Source: Siderastrea radians (Eukaryota; Cnidaria; Anthozoa; Scleractinia; Rhizangiidae). From it: a DNA stretch of 64,000 nt. Shown in pieces: positions 10,525 through 21,485 of the stretch. The DNA lies in the NCBI GenBank assembly GCA_964017195.1, contig OZ024890.1:50707593-50771592 (forward strand), written 5' to 3'. A model generated the notes under the pieces. That model ran no database searches and was not told where the DNA came from. It saw only the letters and a program-made list of their open reading frames with translations. The stretch's first letter is position 1. Every line of letters begins with the position of its first letter. The translations under genes and the position numbers were made by a program.

Positions 10525-12402
10525 AGAAAAGAGTATGTGGCTGATAATCATTGAACGGCTACGCAGAAGGAAAACGAGCAACGACGAATCTGTCTTGTAA
10601 TTAGAACCAAACGAAATCTGCGAAAGGTGAGCAATATTTTTGTTCTACTTATTTTATCAGCATATCGCTTCCTTTTCGAGTTCAATTGTTAGCTCCAATA
10701 CCAACCTGTTTACTAAAGACCAGGGCCAACAAGAAAGGCAAAAAATTCCCCGCGGTAACTTAAGCGGTTTTCAAGTCTTTCAGCGCCAAATTCGCTACAT
10801 AAATATAAACTTATTTTACAATTTCATTTAATATGAAGTCAATGCAAGTCAAAGTGGCTCTTTTCCTCTTTCTCCACTTTTTTTTCACAGTCTGTATAAA
10901 TCGTTGTCATTTGTCAATGACAAAGCGACATCGTTTTATTTCATGTCCACATTTGACACCAAATGGAAGACAAGGCCGCCCATTCATAATACATACAATT
11001 AACACATAGTAGACTTTCACTCACGATCTCATACACACATGAGCCTGCGAGCAGGCTAAGTGTGTTATTCGTGCGAGTGTCTTGGCGGTGGAGCTGCGAT
11101 TTGCAGCCGGCTCGCAAATGGCAAATCTTGGCTCCGCCGCCAAGATACTCGCGCAAAAAACATACTAAGTGAGCCTGCTCGCAGGCTAGAACACAAAAGG
11201 AAAACCCAGGCAACCCAAGCTAAATTGCTCGAGACAACTGTGTCAGTAGTAAATAAGCTAACAACATCGACCATGGGAAACGAGTATCAGTTGGAGATCC
11301 AGCGGGATTCGAGGAAGCCAAGGTTCAAGAGCGGGATCTACTGCAAGAAACTTTTAATTCAATCATAGTACTCATTTCGATAAGTGAGCAACATCAACCA
11401 AGGGAAACGAGTATTTTATAAATGAGTAATCGTATGATTGCTAGAGCAAAGGATTTACACTTCTCATGATACGTTAAAACTCGCCTAATTTTTTTCTTAG
11501 AATTATTCAAATGGCAATCTGTTAGTGTAAAATCATTGATTGCAATCACACTCAGCTCATTCGTTTACTAATAGAAGTGACGATATACATGCAGATAGAC
11601 CAGTTGGTAACTAATCTTGCTTATTTATCATTTACATTATCACGTTTTTTTGGTTTAATTTTTGCTCTACTGTCGCGATCAGAGATTATCCACCAGATCA
11701 ATTAAATTTTAATTTAGCTACTTAAAAGTAGTTTAAAATCGATACCTCTTCTCATTGTGTTGACTTCTAGGACAGGAACAGCTCAACCTAGAGGCAATAT
11801 AATTCAAACTAACAATTAACTAAAAATAATAAATTGACGTTTCGTTGGACGTACAAGAAAATTAAAACAATTCAAGTAAATCGTGTCATTATTAACGTAT
11901 TATTCATTTGCTGAAAGAGAGCAAAAATCCATACAAACTCTTTGAACCGGAAGAACAAGAGTCCAAACATTTCCCCTATCCCAACCTCGTTCCCAGGGTC
12001 TCTCTCTCCCCGCAGACCCTATCCATGTGTTTGTGTTTTCGTTTCTCCATGCATGTATGCGGACTGCTGCTTGCGGACTGCCGCTTGACATTTATTTTGA
12101 ATGCCTCATTTTATTAAATGACTTCCTTTCTTTATCATTATTCTTTACGAACTTTGCCACTGCGACAACAGCCCTGTGTATTATTAGAAAGGGTTCGTGA
12201 CAATCCTTTGCTCAGTTGAGCGGAACTATAAATACACTTACAGATCGCTTCGAAATTTGCATAAAGATCCTCGTAACAATAGCGGAGACCATTTGAGTCA
12301 GAGAGATTCGGCCCGTAGATTTTAAAAAGAAAAATTAAGTGTTGCATTTTTAGTATGGCGGAAACATTAATGTTTATGTAAAAGAAGACTACAGGACACT
12401 AA
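10525..12402 (+). repeat. Upstream unit U, copy in block A
   Basis: U is non-coding sequence lying upstream of the pentraxin genes. It matches 42918-44150 plus 45440-45836, and 55689-57559. Landmarks are ATAATCATTGAACGGCT near 10539, TTGTCAATGACAA near 10912, and the tail shared with 1190-1625. Short open frames at 10941-11368 run through a fold-back element and are not genes. The role of U is unknown. Confidence 0.78.
11042..11187. mobile_element. Fold-back MITE with AGCCTGCGAGCAGGCT-type ends
   Basis: This imperfect palindrome of 146 bp has outer ends AGCCTGCGAGCAGGCT and AGCCTGCTCGCAGGCT and inner complementary stretches (TCTTGGCGGTGGAGC against GCTCCGCCGCCAAGA). It is present at 56204-56349 but missing from the third U copy near 43375, which gives an empty-site comparison. 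No transposase is encoded. The superfamily is not assigned because the target duplication is not clear. Confidence 0.7.
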
Positions 12403-14114
12403 GGAAATAAATGAGAAAAATAAATCCCACGAAAAAGGGCAGTAAGAAATATAATGCCTAAGGGGGTAATACAACACGTTAGAGAGTTAAGAATTTCTTG
12501 TTCCAGTCGATCTCTGTCTTCTTGTGTACTTGGAGATAACTTTGCTATTACGAGCTATATAACCAGTTGATCTTTTGACTGAATCCACCATTCGATTCTA
12601 TTACCCTCTAGGACAGGAAAATCTGGTAAGTGACTATTTTCTAGAGCTGGACACTATAAACCCTTCTGTGGCAATTTGCCGGCGAACACATTCCTGTTTT
12701 GCAATTCGATCAGTGCTATTACTAAACACAGATTGGGATCTACTCCTCCTCAAAATTTCAAGCAGTTTCTTTTACTTTTTACATTGCGTATAATCTGTAA
12801 TGTAATTCCTTTACTTCACCGAACGTATTTAGAATGAATAGAATTCATAGTATTAATGCTTTGTACGTCACGCCATTCGAAATGAATCAGAAAAAGAACT
12901 GAGAAGAAAACCATAAACAATAGACAATAATAAGCGAAGGAATAAGCATTAAGAACCAGTTCCGCTGTTATGACGTTATTATTATAAATCATGGTGTAAT
13001 CGTTTCTGGTTAATCTACAGTCAATCACTAAGAGATCAAATACCTACATGTTAGAAAAATCTAAGGAAATAGAAATTAGTCCTTTTTTTACAGGGTCCAA
13101 AGGAGCGAAATATCTCGAGCAAACGTCATAAATCATTTCCTTTCTTCGCATGAGAGGTTGGATCAATAGTTCTCACAAGATACAAAACTGTAGTATAAAG
13201 GAATAAAATAATGCAGGCGATCTCTACCCCTGTTTTATTTCTCTTAAGGCATCGAATTTATTCTTTACACAAGCTACAAAATTGCCCCACTGAATGACTT
13301 TATTAAAGTTCTGATCAAAATGTATCACCGATAAGATGAGAGAAAATTTTATCCTATTATTTAAAGCTTCAATGCCCAGAAAAATGTATATTCTGGATCC
13401 TTTCAGATACATTATTTTTGGAATTATGTGAACTCGTTCTTATAGATATGCTTAGCACTAGCGTGTAAGCGTCATCACAAGAAACAATTCAATTCAATTG
13501 ATTTCACCACCGTTAAAAACATGTCGGGGTATAAAATATTTTTTGGAGAAAACACGAAAGAATGTGATGAATAAGCCTGAGGGGAACTTAAAAGTGTATT
13601 AAAAAGGCTTCGTCATTTCAGAAATTTAAAATAACATGCGCGTGTAAATAGACAATAAAACTACTGGGCTTCGTCATTTCAGAAATTTTAAATAACGTGC
13701 AGATGTAGAAAGGCAATAAGACTACTGTGGCTTTTGGCGTTAAAAAGTTTGGCCTGCCTCTCACACCGTGCCTTGTTTAACTTTACTATGCGTAATTTGG
13801 TGATAGAGCACTAAAATAGCCCCCTCGTCTTTGTGATTTCAAAGTTGCGATACTTTTAAATTGATGTGATCAGGTCTTCAAAGAATCACATTGATTGAGC
13901 TCGTTATGCTAAGCGAGCGACGCGTCTGTAAAGCAGGAATAAACAAGTTGCAATGCGAGTTTGTCGTAGTGCACAATTATCCGATTGAAAAAATCCTTGC
14001 AAACGTTTTGATTATCCATTCTGCTATCCTCTTAAAGGTGTGCTGCTTAAGAATAACGCGCGCTGTATTCAACTGTTTCACAGAAAAGGTAAACAACCGA
14101 CTCAAGTTTAAGAG
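12403..14114 (+). other. Upstream region of PTX-A, no gene seen
   Basis: No supported coding region is present. It is collinear with copy B except for about 470 bp present only there (58308-58778). Open frames at 12575-12793 and 13891-14121 occur in both copies but only because the copies are recent. It holds two 61-bp direct repeats at 13606-13728. Confidence 0.6.
13606..13728 (+). repeat. Two tandem 61-bp units
   Basis: Each unit begins GGCTTCGTCATTTCAGAAA and ends near ACTACTG. The units start at 13606 and 13667. The same pair is at 59236-59357. The unit includes CAATAAAA, but no transcript end is evident. Confidence 0.8.
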
Positions 14115-14122
14115 TATATAAG
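14115..14122 (+). promoter_or_regulatory. Candidate TATA box of PTX-A
   Basis: TATATAAG lies about 70 bp upstream of a possible 5' UTR exon end (donor AAAAG/GTAAAT at 14187/14188). A start site near 14145 would give a short leader exon. This leader would splice to the acceptor GCTGCAG/GTTT at 14447/14448, 13 bases before the ATG. The arrangement is preserved in copy B (59748-59755). It is inferred from sequence only. Confidence 0.4.
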
Positions 14123-14460
14123 ATAACCGATTGATTTTTTCTTTCTATTTCAGGTTTTTTCTAAAATAGCTTCCTGCCAGACAAAAGGTAAATAAATACG
14201 TTTGCCGTACTGTGAGTGCAATGTGATGGGAAAGAAGAAGCGATCGCTTTTAAGTGAGAAGAGTACAATATTCCGAAGGGAGACCATCTTGAATTACAGG
14301 AACATTCGTTTATTATTTGACATATTTTAAAAGTAAAGGATTCAGCAATATAAACCCACATGTGGGCAAAAATTCCCTTATTTGATAAAACTGCTTTGGA
14401 CAGTGTGTGCGAGTTTGTGTCTTCTCTTATTTGCTTTTTTGCTGCAGGTTTAAAAGAATC

Positions 14461-16392
14461 ATGCGTTCTCTATATCTCTGCCTTGCCTTTGGAATCGTTT
14501 TTGGTTGCGCCAATGTCTTCTGTCTGACTGGTTAGTTACACAAAGGAAATTTAACGCAGAATGTACATCAAATTAACATAAAATTACAGCACATAAAGAA
14601 GAAGCTATTTGCACTGTGTCAGAAAATGAATAATTTGGCAGTGTAGAAAGAAAGTGAATAAATATCAAACTATTAATAGCAGGGTGGCATATTAACGGAG
14701 ACAAATTCGAATTCATGTTACTTAAAACGATTTTGAAACTGATCTAAAAATGTAAAAAGTTAAATTCAGTACACCTGAAACTGACCATGAGGTCTTTTTT
14801 TCTTGTGGACCCAGAACTTAAATTCTTTGCAATCGACAAGGTTTACTCGTAAAACCGGTGCGAAATGTGGCTGGTAAACTGTTAAACAGTATTCGATGAA
14901 TATCCGAAAACCAAAAAGTTATTTTGTCAAAGGCACGGAAAAATTCCTAACCTTTCTTAACTTTAATAATGGTCAGTGTTACAGCCATACCTTTACAGTT
15001 CCTTTATGTGGATGGATTTTCGCGAATTTTAATTTTTGCGTTGCGCCAAAATAAAAAATAAAAATAAATTTAAAAAGAAATGATAAACATCAGTACCCTC
15101 TAAACCGGAAATTTTTTTTTACGTTTTTTTCCCCAAATAAAAACCAAAAAACAAACAAACAAACGAACTAACAAAAATAGAAAGGAGAAAAGTAAGCTAA
15201 AGGTAACTCCAGCTACGTCAAGGAAAAAAAAAGATTTTAATGAAATAATTTTGTCTCTTTTCAAAGACTACGCTTTGGACTTTCCAGTCAAAGGTGTCAG
15301 TGACTTTGTCAACATCTGGGGCATGCCCAGTTTGACCCAGTTCACCGTGTGTCTGTGGATGAAGTCCAGTGACACCACCAATAATGGCGCTTTGTTTAGT
15401 TACGCTGTTCCTGGTACACACAACGAGCTTCTCATTTTCAACTACAGAAACTTTCGCATCTATATCAATGACTTGTACAAGTAAGTAAGGTACATTTTTG
15501 ATATTGTCCCACTGTTATAAATAGAAATGAATATTTTTAAAATATTTAACATATACTTAAAAATATTATATTGAAAATTGTAAAAATGTTATATTAAAAT
15601 ATTGTGTGCTTAGTTTGAATATATGAATCTTTTCTCGTTTTCCATATCCTGTGGTTTGATGCCAGTCCTGGCATTATGGCACAGCTTGTTAACATGTCAT
15701 TTATTCCATTTAAGCTGTTTCTTTCTCATCATTTGCAGTCTAGCTGAAAACCTAACAAAGTATTTTTACTTCCCAGAATGCCATTGGGTCATATGTCTTA
15801 TATTGTACATGGTTGATACCTTCTACCCGACTGCGTTTTCCTAGTAGGGTGTATAAAATAATACAACAGTTATTAGAAACACACTCAATATGCTTTTTTT
15901 CCCGAACGCCCCTTAAGAGGTTCAGATAGAGTTTTGAAGAAGTCGACCTTTACAAGTAAACTGAATTTGTTATTCAAAAAATTTTCTGGTTGCAGAGGTA
16001 CCTCAATATCAGCAAATGATGGCAAATGGCACCATGTCTGTACATCCTGGGAAAACACCGCGGGCTCATGGAAGCTATACAAAGATGGAGCTGTGGCAGC
16101 GGAAGGGAATGGGCACAAGACAGGCCACGTGTTAAAATCTGGAGGATCCATTGTACTGGCTCAAGAGCAAGATTCTCCTGGAGGTGGATTTGTGTCCAGC
16201 CAAAGCTTCATTGGGATGTTGACAAATGTCAATGTCTGGGATCACGTGCTCCCCACTGCACAAATTGAGCACATGTCTAAGTCTTGCCAGTCAGGGGAGG
16301 GGAACGTCTACAAGTGGTCTGATTTCATTCATGGCCGTGAAGGGAAAGCACATGTTGTTATTCCATCTCCTTGTAAGCCGCTAAGTGCTTAG
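14461..16392 (+). CDS. PTX-A: secreted pentraxin (CRP/SAP-like)
   Basis: Coding exons are 14461-14530, 15267-15480 and 15996-16392, joined by GT-AG introns in phase 1 and phase 2, giving 226 residues. Residues 1-23 are a hydrophobic signal peptide. The rest is one pentraxin domain of about 203 residues, the normal size. Visible features are TVCLW (Cys52) and HHVCTSWEN (Cys110), which match the conserved disulfide pair and the HxCxSW signature, and EQD (152-154) followed by GGGFVSSQ. Family members bind calcium and phospholipid or carbohydrate ligands in innate immunity. Here the residue equivalent to CRP Asp60 is His75 and that of Glu147 is Val161, so calcium binding may be weak. Extra Cys192 and Cys221 may form a second disulfide. 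A non-coding first exon is likely. Confidence 0.93.
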
Positions 16393-16506
16393 TTTAGTCT
16401 GCAAAAGGCGTTATAAATGTAGCGATAAGTTCAAGTTTTGGACTTTATTAATAGTTAACTAAAAAAAAACCTCTAACGCCTATTGAAAATGTACGTGTGA
16501 CGGTAC

Positions 16507-16512
16507 AATAAA
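16507..16512 (+). terminator. Polyadenylation signal of PTX-A
   Basis: AATAAA lies 115 bases after the stop codon, in a context (GACGGTACAATAAAGTGAAAA) shared with PTX-B and similar to PTX-M. Confidence 0.75.
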
Positions 16513-16689
16513 GTGAAAACATGTCTAAATGGATGTTGATTTGAGTTTTAGATAACCCGTTAAATTTTTGTGAACTGGAAGAGCCATTATGTATATCTGT
16601 GGATCCAAATCGCAACCCAGAGGCAGAAATCTAACTCCTAAAGGCTAAAATCGGGTATTGTTTGGAGCAAAGCCAGACTCAGCTTGCGA

Positions 16690-17150
16690 TTTTGACAAAT
16701 GTATGCCAATGGAAACTGATCTTTAAATGAAAACGGACCAAACGGCTCTGGAACGTTTTACACAAGGCCAGGAGAAGGACTTTGACCAATGTAAGCAAAT
16801 GATTTTGACATTCCCCTGAACGCATCACAAATGTACTAGACTGTTATGGACTAGCTAAACGGCCAACATTGGTCAATCTTTCACACAAGTTACGAAAAGG
16901 ATGTTGATAAACCTCTCGGTTTATCAATATTCGTCCGTCCGGATATTTCCACAAAGCGCGTGACAAAATGAACATAAATTTAACCATAAACGATCGAAGC
17001 GGTACCCTTTTACACAAGGACAGAAATGAGATTTTGATTAACTCTTTTCGGCCGAATGGGGTTATACGACCCCTGAGGTGTAATGCGGACTTAAATATTT
17101 CTTTGGTGGTCAACTTTTTCGTCAAGCAACCCTTTTGACCAATTCTGCCA
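16690..17150 (+). repeat. Degenerate satellite-like repeat, about 120-bp period, downstream of PTX-A
   Basis: Diverged units share ACACAAGGCC..., TTTTGA..AATGT, GCATCACAAATGT and AACGGCC phrases. TTTACACAAGG-like starts occur near 16757, 16880 and 17010. Related units are at 62330-62770 and 63430-64000. There is no coding potential. Confidence 0.6.
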
Positions 17151-17342
17151 GGGTTACATACAAAGAACCGTCTAAGGTTTTCGTGTAAAAGTAAGACAAA
17201 TTTGGCTTTTCACCTGGCACTCCAGCAGGTAAATTTTCTACCTTCCTGAAAGGTTAGCTCGACACCGTTCAGCAGGACAGAAAGGTGATGAGGAGGTAAG
17301 TAAACCAATAAAAGAAATAGAAAGAAAAAGAAAAGAAAGAAG

Positions 17343-19587
17343 TCAAAATCCAAAAAAACCTCAACGGTAGGGGGTCACCAAAAATACTTTATACTAACAC
17401 TACTGATAGTTTAGGTGGACTAATGGACAAATATACTAGAGATTGCTCTTTATCATCTGTTCTGGTGTTAGGGATACAAGCATCACTAAATTTGACCAAG
17501 TTTCGTACGTGACTGAAAACCTTTAAATTAAACGAATGAAGTTCACATTTTCTGTGTGGTATAAACCATTATAGAAGAGGTTGTTGAAACCCTGACAAGC
17601 GGAATAAAACCACACCCTTTTGATTAGCCTTACGTTTTTAGACACAAATTTCGTATTGGCGAAAAAGCACGAAAAAGGTCATTTTCGAGTTGATCTAGAA
17701 CACACAACTATAATTGTAGAAAATTGTCCATAGCTAAGTGACACTCTCCGACCTTCCACCTATCAAAATCAATAATAGTCTTTTGGGTTTATTGAAATAG
17801 CAAGATGCTGGAGTACTTACAATTCTCCAAGGTATTTTGGCTTCAAGAACACGCGAATCAGTCTATACTTTGTTTCAGCTCACATTGAATCTTTCTCTCC
17901 GTTAGTCCGCAGCAGAATATACTCCAGATATTAACTTAACTCCCAAGAACTTGCAAAACACCCCTGCGTTCTTTTAAGCGATAAAACGGGTGAACCGAAC
18001 CTCAACTGTGAACAAAACGACGCCATCTTGGAAATCCAGGACCTAGAGGGGACTGGGAACTAGCTGTTCTAACTTTGAGCGCTTAACGGCAAAAACTGCA
18101 CGGGAATCAAGGATGTTAAGGTTATTGCGACAATCCCTTAATACTCGAACGTTTTCGGGGAAATACAATTTTAAACATTAAACGTTAAGCTTTTTGCTAC
18201 GCTTTTAAAGTAAAAGCTGGGAATTGCCTGCCTGAAGTAGAAAGATAGAACTGAACTAGAATTGAATAAAAGTGAAAGTTGTGGTAAAATTTTGGTAATT
18301 ACACTATGAAAAAATGCATGATCTTCCTTAAGTTTCCCTGCATCTGACTGGGCCAGCGACATGCACTCGTCAAAACCCCTTACTAGTATGCACGGCAGTA
18401 GTGCGCTCCAGATAGATCTCCATTTATCAGGTAAAAATAGCATTTACTCCATTCTTCTCAGGACGACAGCTTTTTTTCTCAATTTGTAGATCTATTCCCA
18501 GTATATCCAATTCCCAGTATATCCAATCAAACCAAAACTTCAAATTTTTATCGAGTGTCTTTATTACAGTCCTTCGTCGCTTGCAATTGTTTTTCTTTGC
18601 AATAACCTACCCTGCGAATTAAACTCTATGCTTTTTAAAAGATTTCACTGGACTTCGTGTATGTATGACCCGTAGACTATTTCCTTCTTTACAAATTCTT
18701 ACGAGTCGTGCTCTCTGACAGGTTTCCTAGTTAATTGGGTGCATGCATGGTTGGCTGGGAGTTCAACTGTACAATTAAGAGACAGGACAGTTTCTTATTT
18801 TTGATACACTTTTGAACCCACTAGAGAATAGAGAATGATTTCTTCATTTACTTGGACTAAGTCTGAAATGCTGTTTTGTGACTAAAATGATCCATTAACT
18901 ATTAACAAAAAGAAAACTACAAATGCTTCCTATTGCATGAAAAACAGTTGTTTGGTTACCTAGTAAGCCTTTACTGCTACAGTTGTACGTGGTATTTTCA
19001 TTTTCGCAACGCACGGGAATGCCCTAATCTTCTCTATTCTTTCGAGCATCTGCATTGCCAGAAATTTGGGTCAAAATGGTGGACGTGCGTGCGCATTGCG
19101 TCCTTAATGGAGGCAGAATCGTGTGAGAAAATGTATGGGATTTTAACAAAAAATAAGCACTCAGTTTTCTATTGCCATAATAGGCTCCAAACTAACACCT
19201 CCTTGTTTCAGGATGGTTTAAGCCGCGTTTGTTCAAATACTTTCCACATATTTCTGGGTGTTTTTAATCCTCGTCATTTTCTAGAAGGCTATGAATAGTG
19301 GCATTTGTTTCAAATATCCTTTTCTTTTTACTCTTGCGCGTGTAAACTGCTTATACGAATTTGGGTTTCATCAATGAATACTCCCATAAGTTTGTCGGTT
19401 CTTTGTACTTTTTGTCCTTAAAAAACTCGCACCTCCTGCCAATTAATTTGTATTACCCAATGCGTCGTTACCATTGTGCCTCAAAAAATCGCGCCTCTAA
19501 TGCAGTGATTACTTTTGATAAATCATACATCTGTAACAGCGTGGATCATTACGGTTTGGACACTTTGAGTACCTCACTTCTAACCTC
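17343..19587. other. Non-coding region without recognised features
   Basis: This stretch starts where homology to copy B ends. I see only a doubled ATTCCCAGTATATCCAA near 18493. An open frame at 18933-19298 is Cys/Phe-rich with no recognisable domain and looks like chance. Confidence 0.5.
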
Positions 19588-19712
19588 TTACTAACCTCTT
19601 ACTAACTGAGCGCGAGGGCCGTACAGGGGAATATTGGCCCGAGGTCGTGGCAGTACGGACCGAGGGCCAATATTCCCCATTACGGTCCCGAGCAAGTGAA
19701 GTTAGTAAGTGG
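19588..19712. repeat. Fold-back element
   Basis: The left arm (CTTACTAACTGAGCGCGAGG, then GGGGAATATTGGCCC) is complementary to the right arm (GGGCCAATATTCCCC, then GAAGTTAGTAAG). It is non-coding and probably a MITE; the family is not assigned. Confidence 0.65.
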
Positions 19713-20815
19713 TTTATTATATGGCATCACTTTGCGTAGTTCATTCAAGTCAATTTCCGGCGCGATTTCAAGGAAAGAAGCCCGCGATTTTAACTGGCTT
19801 TCGAATCAGTTTAATGATCATTGCTGTCGTTCGGCAAAAACTTGCGTGGCTCTTGAACGAATCTATTATATGTGTCAGTTTTTCGTCGTCCTCTACAACA
19901 CAAGATAGTTTTATTTGAAAATACTTCTTCGTTATGGGCTGAGACAACTCGGGAAAAAGAAGAATAATGAAAAGGCCGCCATAAAATCTCACAAACGTGC
20001 TTCTCAAACTGGAAATTGTGGCAGCATGTTAGTCTGTAATGTGAACAAAGGAACACTTGAACTTTAAAAAAAAGACACTGGGAATTATCTCACCATCAAA
20101 TACTGCAAGTTGTTTGCTTCAGTGGCTTTATGGAGAACTTTGTGGATGCTGAGAGCAAATTTTCGTCTCACCTGACAAAGTTGTTTTTATCGCGAGCTAT
20201 AACTACAGCAAGAGCGGTCTTGTGAACAAGCTAAAATTATTTTCAAGGATGTTAACTACAAGAGCAAAAATCTCGCTGAGGAATCAAGGTACACTGTTAG
20301 TTTAATACATGAACGTGTAGCTTTAATTTGTTCTTGTGGAAAGCGCTGGCTGAAGCGATGGCCAATATTAAACTAGACAAGAACGTGATCGTTTCCTTTC
20401 GATTTATTAAGTCTTACAGTTGCCGATGAAAGCCGTTTGCTAGTTGTTTTGCAGTTTTCATTTTTTTTCTTGTGAGAAAAATACTCTTTTGTTAATGCTG
20501 AATTTTAATAATTATTGTTTTAAGTCTTGGCCGATTTACTCGGCTCTTTACAGCTTACAGTCTTTAGCCGTACGAACAAACAATAAACACACACAGTCAC
20601 TGAAGAACGTTGGCCATGCTTTTTGATTCTCTGCCGAGTCTTTTGCTTATATCAAAAAGTCGGTAAAGTTCATTGAAGAGCGCTTTTTCTAAACAGACGA
20701 GTTTACCTCGTTCATTTGCTTTGTACCAGCTCCAAACCTTTCCCTTTTTTTATCTTCTTGGATTTTCGCAGCTTGAATTTTGCGGGAGCGGGAGCGCGAA
20801 AAAAAAATATCCAAA
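19713..20815. other. Non-coding region
   Basis: I see no supported gene or repeat in this stretch. Overlapping short frames at 19696-20056 on both strands are typical of chance ORFs. Confidence 0.5.
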
Positions 20816-21260
20816 AAGGACCGTTTCCATGGTAACGGTCCGTACTGTAAAATCCCGACCGAAAACGAACCAATCAGAACACTCGATTTAGACTGGAGAA
20901 TTGCTTGCCATATAATAATACCACATAATTCCGTTTTTACACCAACAGGAGCGTTGCGTGGTGATAATAAAACCGACTGCTTAGGAGGCTATCGGTTGCG
21001 CTCTTTATAAAAATAAAATAACACTTATGCAATTTACGGACTGTGAAGTCTTCTATACGGACCGTGTGTGGGGTTCACGGTCCGCACGAACTGTACGGAC
21101 CGTCAACACGATATCTCCTTCCGATAGCAAGAGTGAAGTCCCACTAATGAGATGCAAGTTACGGACCGTCAACCCTTCTCTACAATCTGTATGTGGGTTT
21201 CATGATCCGTACGAATTCTGCGGACCGAAACCATAGTCCCACGGTCCGTCACGGTGCGGG
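20816..21260. repeat. Cluster of ACGGACCGT / CGGTCCG motifs
   Basis: At least seven near-palindromic CGGACCG or CGGTCCG-like motifs occur in about 440 bp (near 20817, 20838, 21055, 21077, 21093, 21161, 21222 and 21240), mixed in orientation. GC content rises locally. Two related motifs lie in the fold-back at 19588-19712. The function is unknown; it may be a decayed tandem or fold-back element. Confidence 0.55.
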
Positions 21261-21283
21261 TGTATCGGACAACCCTCCCAAGA

Positions 21284-21362
21284 GAGAGTGAAAGCTATCC
21301 CCACATGCAAACATAAACGGATTTTGGTTGCCCTTATCGTTCTTCGCAAAAGCGGTTCATAT
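21284..21362 (+). repeat. Short block matching 63281-63360
   Basis: This stretch of about 80 bp (GAGAGTGAAAGCTA...ATAAACGGATTTTGGTTG...GCGGTTCATATA) matches 63281-63360, beyond the main duplication edge. It suggests homology downstream of the two genes resumes after insertions or deletions. Confidence 0.75.
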
Positions 21363-21441
21363 ACAGTAAAAATCCGTGGATAAGAACCTAAAATTTAAGA
21401 GCCTGTTAGGCTAAAATTCTCATTTAAAACCCCCTTTTCTT

Positions 21442-21478
21442 AAGAACCTATTTAGCCTAAAATTTTCAATAGGTTCTT
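21442..21478. repeat. Small hairpin AAGAACCTATT...AATAGGTTCTT
   Basis: Perfect 11-bp arms surround a 15-bp loop that contains TAGCCTAAAATT. A degenerate version of the same phrase lies just upstream (21384-21420). Confidence 0.6.
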
Positions 21479-21485
21479 ATTTTAC

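Larger units (their letters stand above)
103..17342 (+). repeat. Segmental duplication, copy A
   Basis: This block is repeated in direct orientation at 44359-62978. The left edge is where both copies start to share TTAAACCTTTTG (103 and 44359); the right edge is a purine-rich GAAAGAAAAAG stretch near 17342 and 62978. It contains a U tail, a split LINE, a TTAA element, a full U and a pentraxin gene. The LINE part differs at only scattered bases between copies; the region downstream of the gene differs more. Copy B is longer mainly because of a 393-bp tandem duplication and 592 bp missing from copy A. Bases 1-102 have no counterpart in the window. Confidence 0.93.

Noticed and set aside
10941..11368. 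Cys-rich ORFs on both strands near 11.1 kb, also near 56.3 kb
   Set aside because: They run through the fold-back element, whose symmetry produces similar frames on both strands.
18933..19298. 121-codon ORF as a candidate host gene
   Set aside because: Composition is non-coding in character, no domain or splice context is visible, and no paralogue exists in the window.
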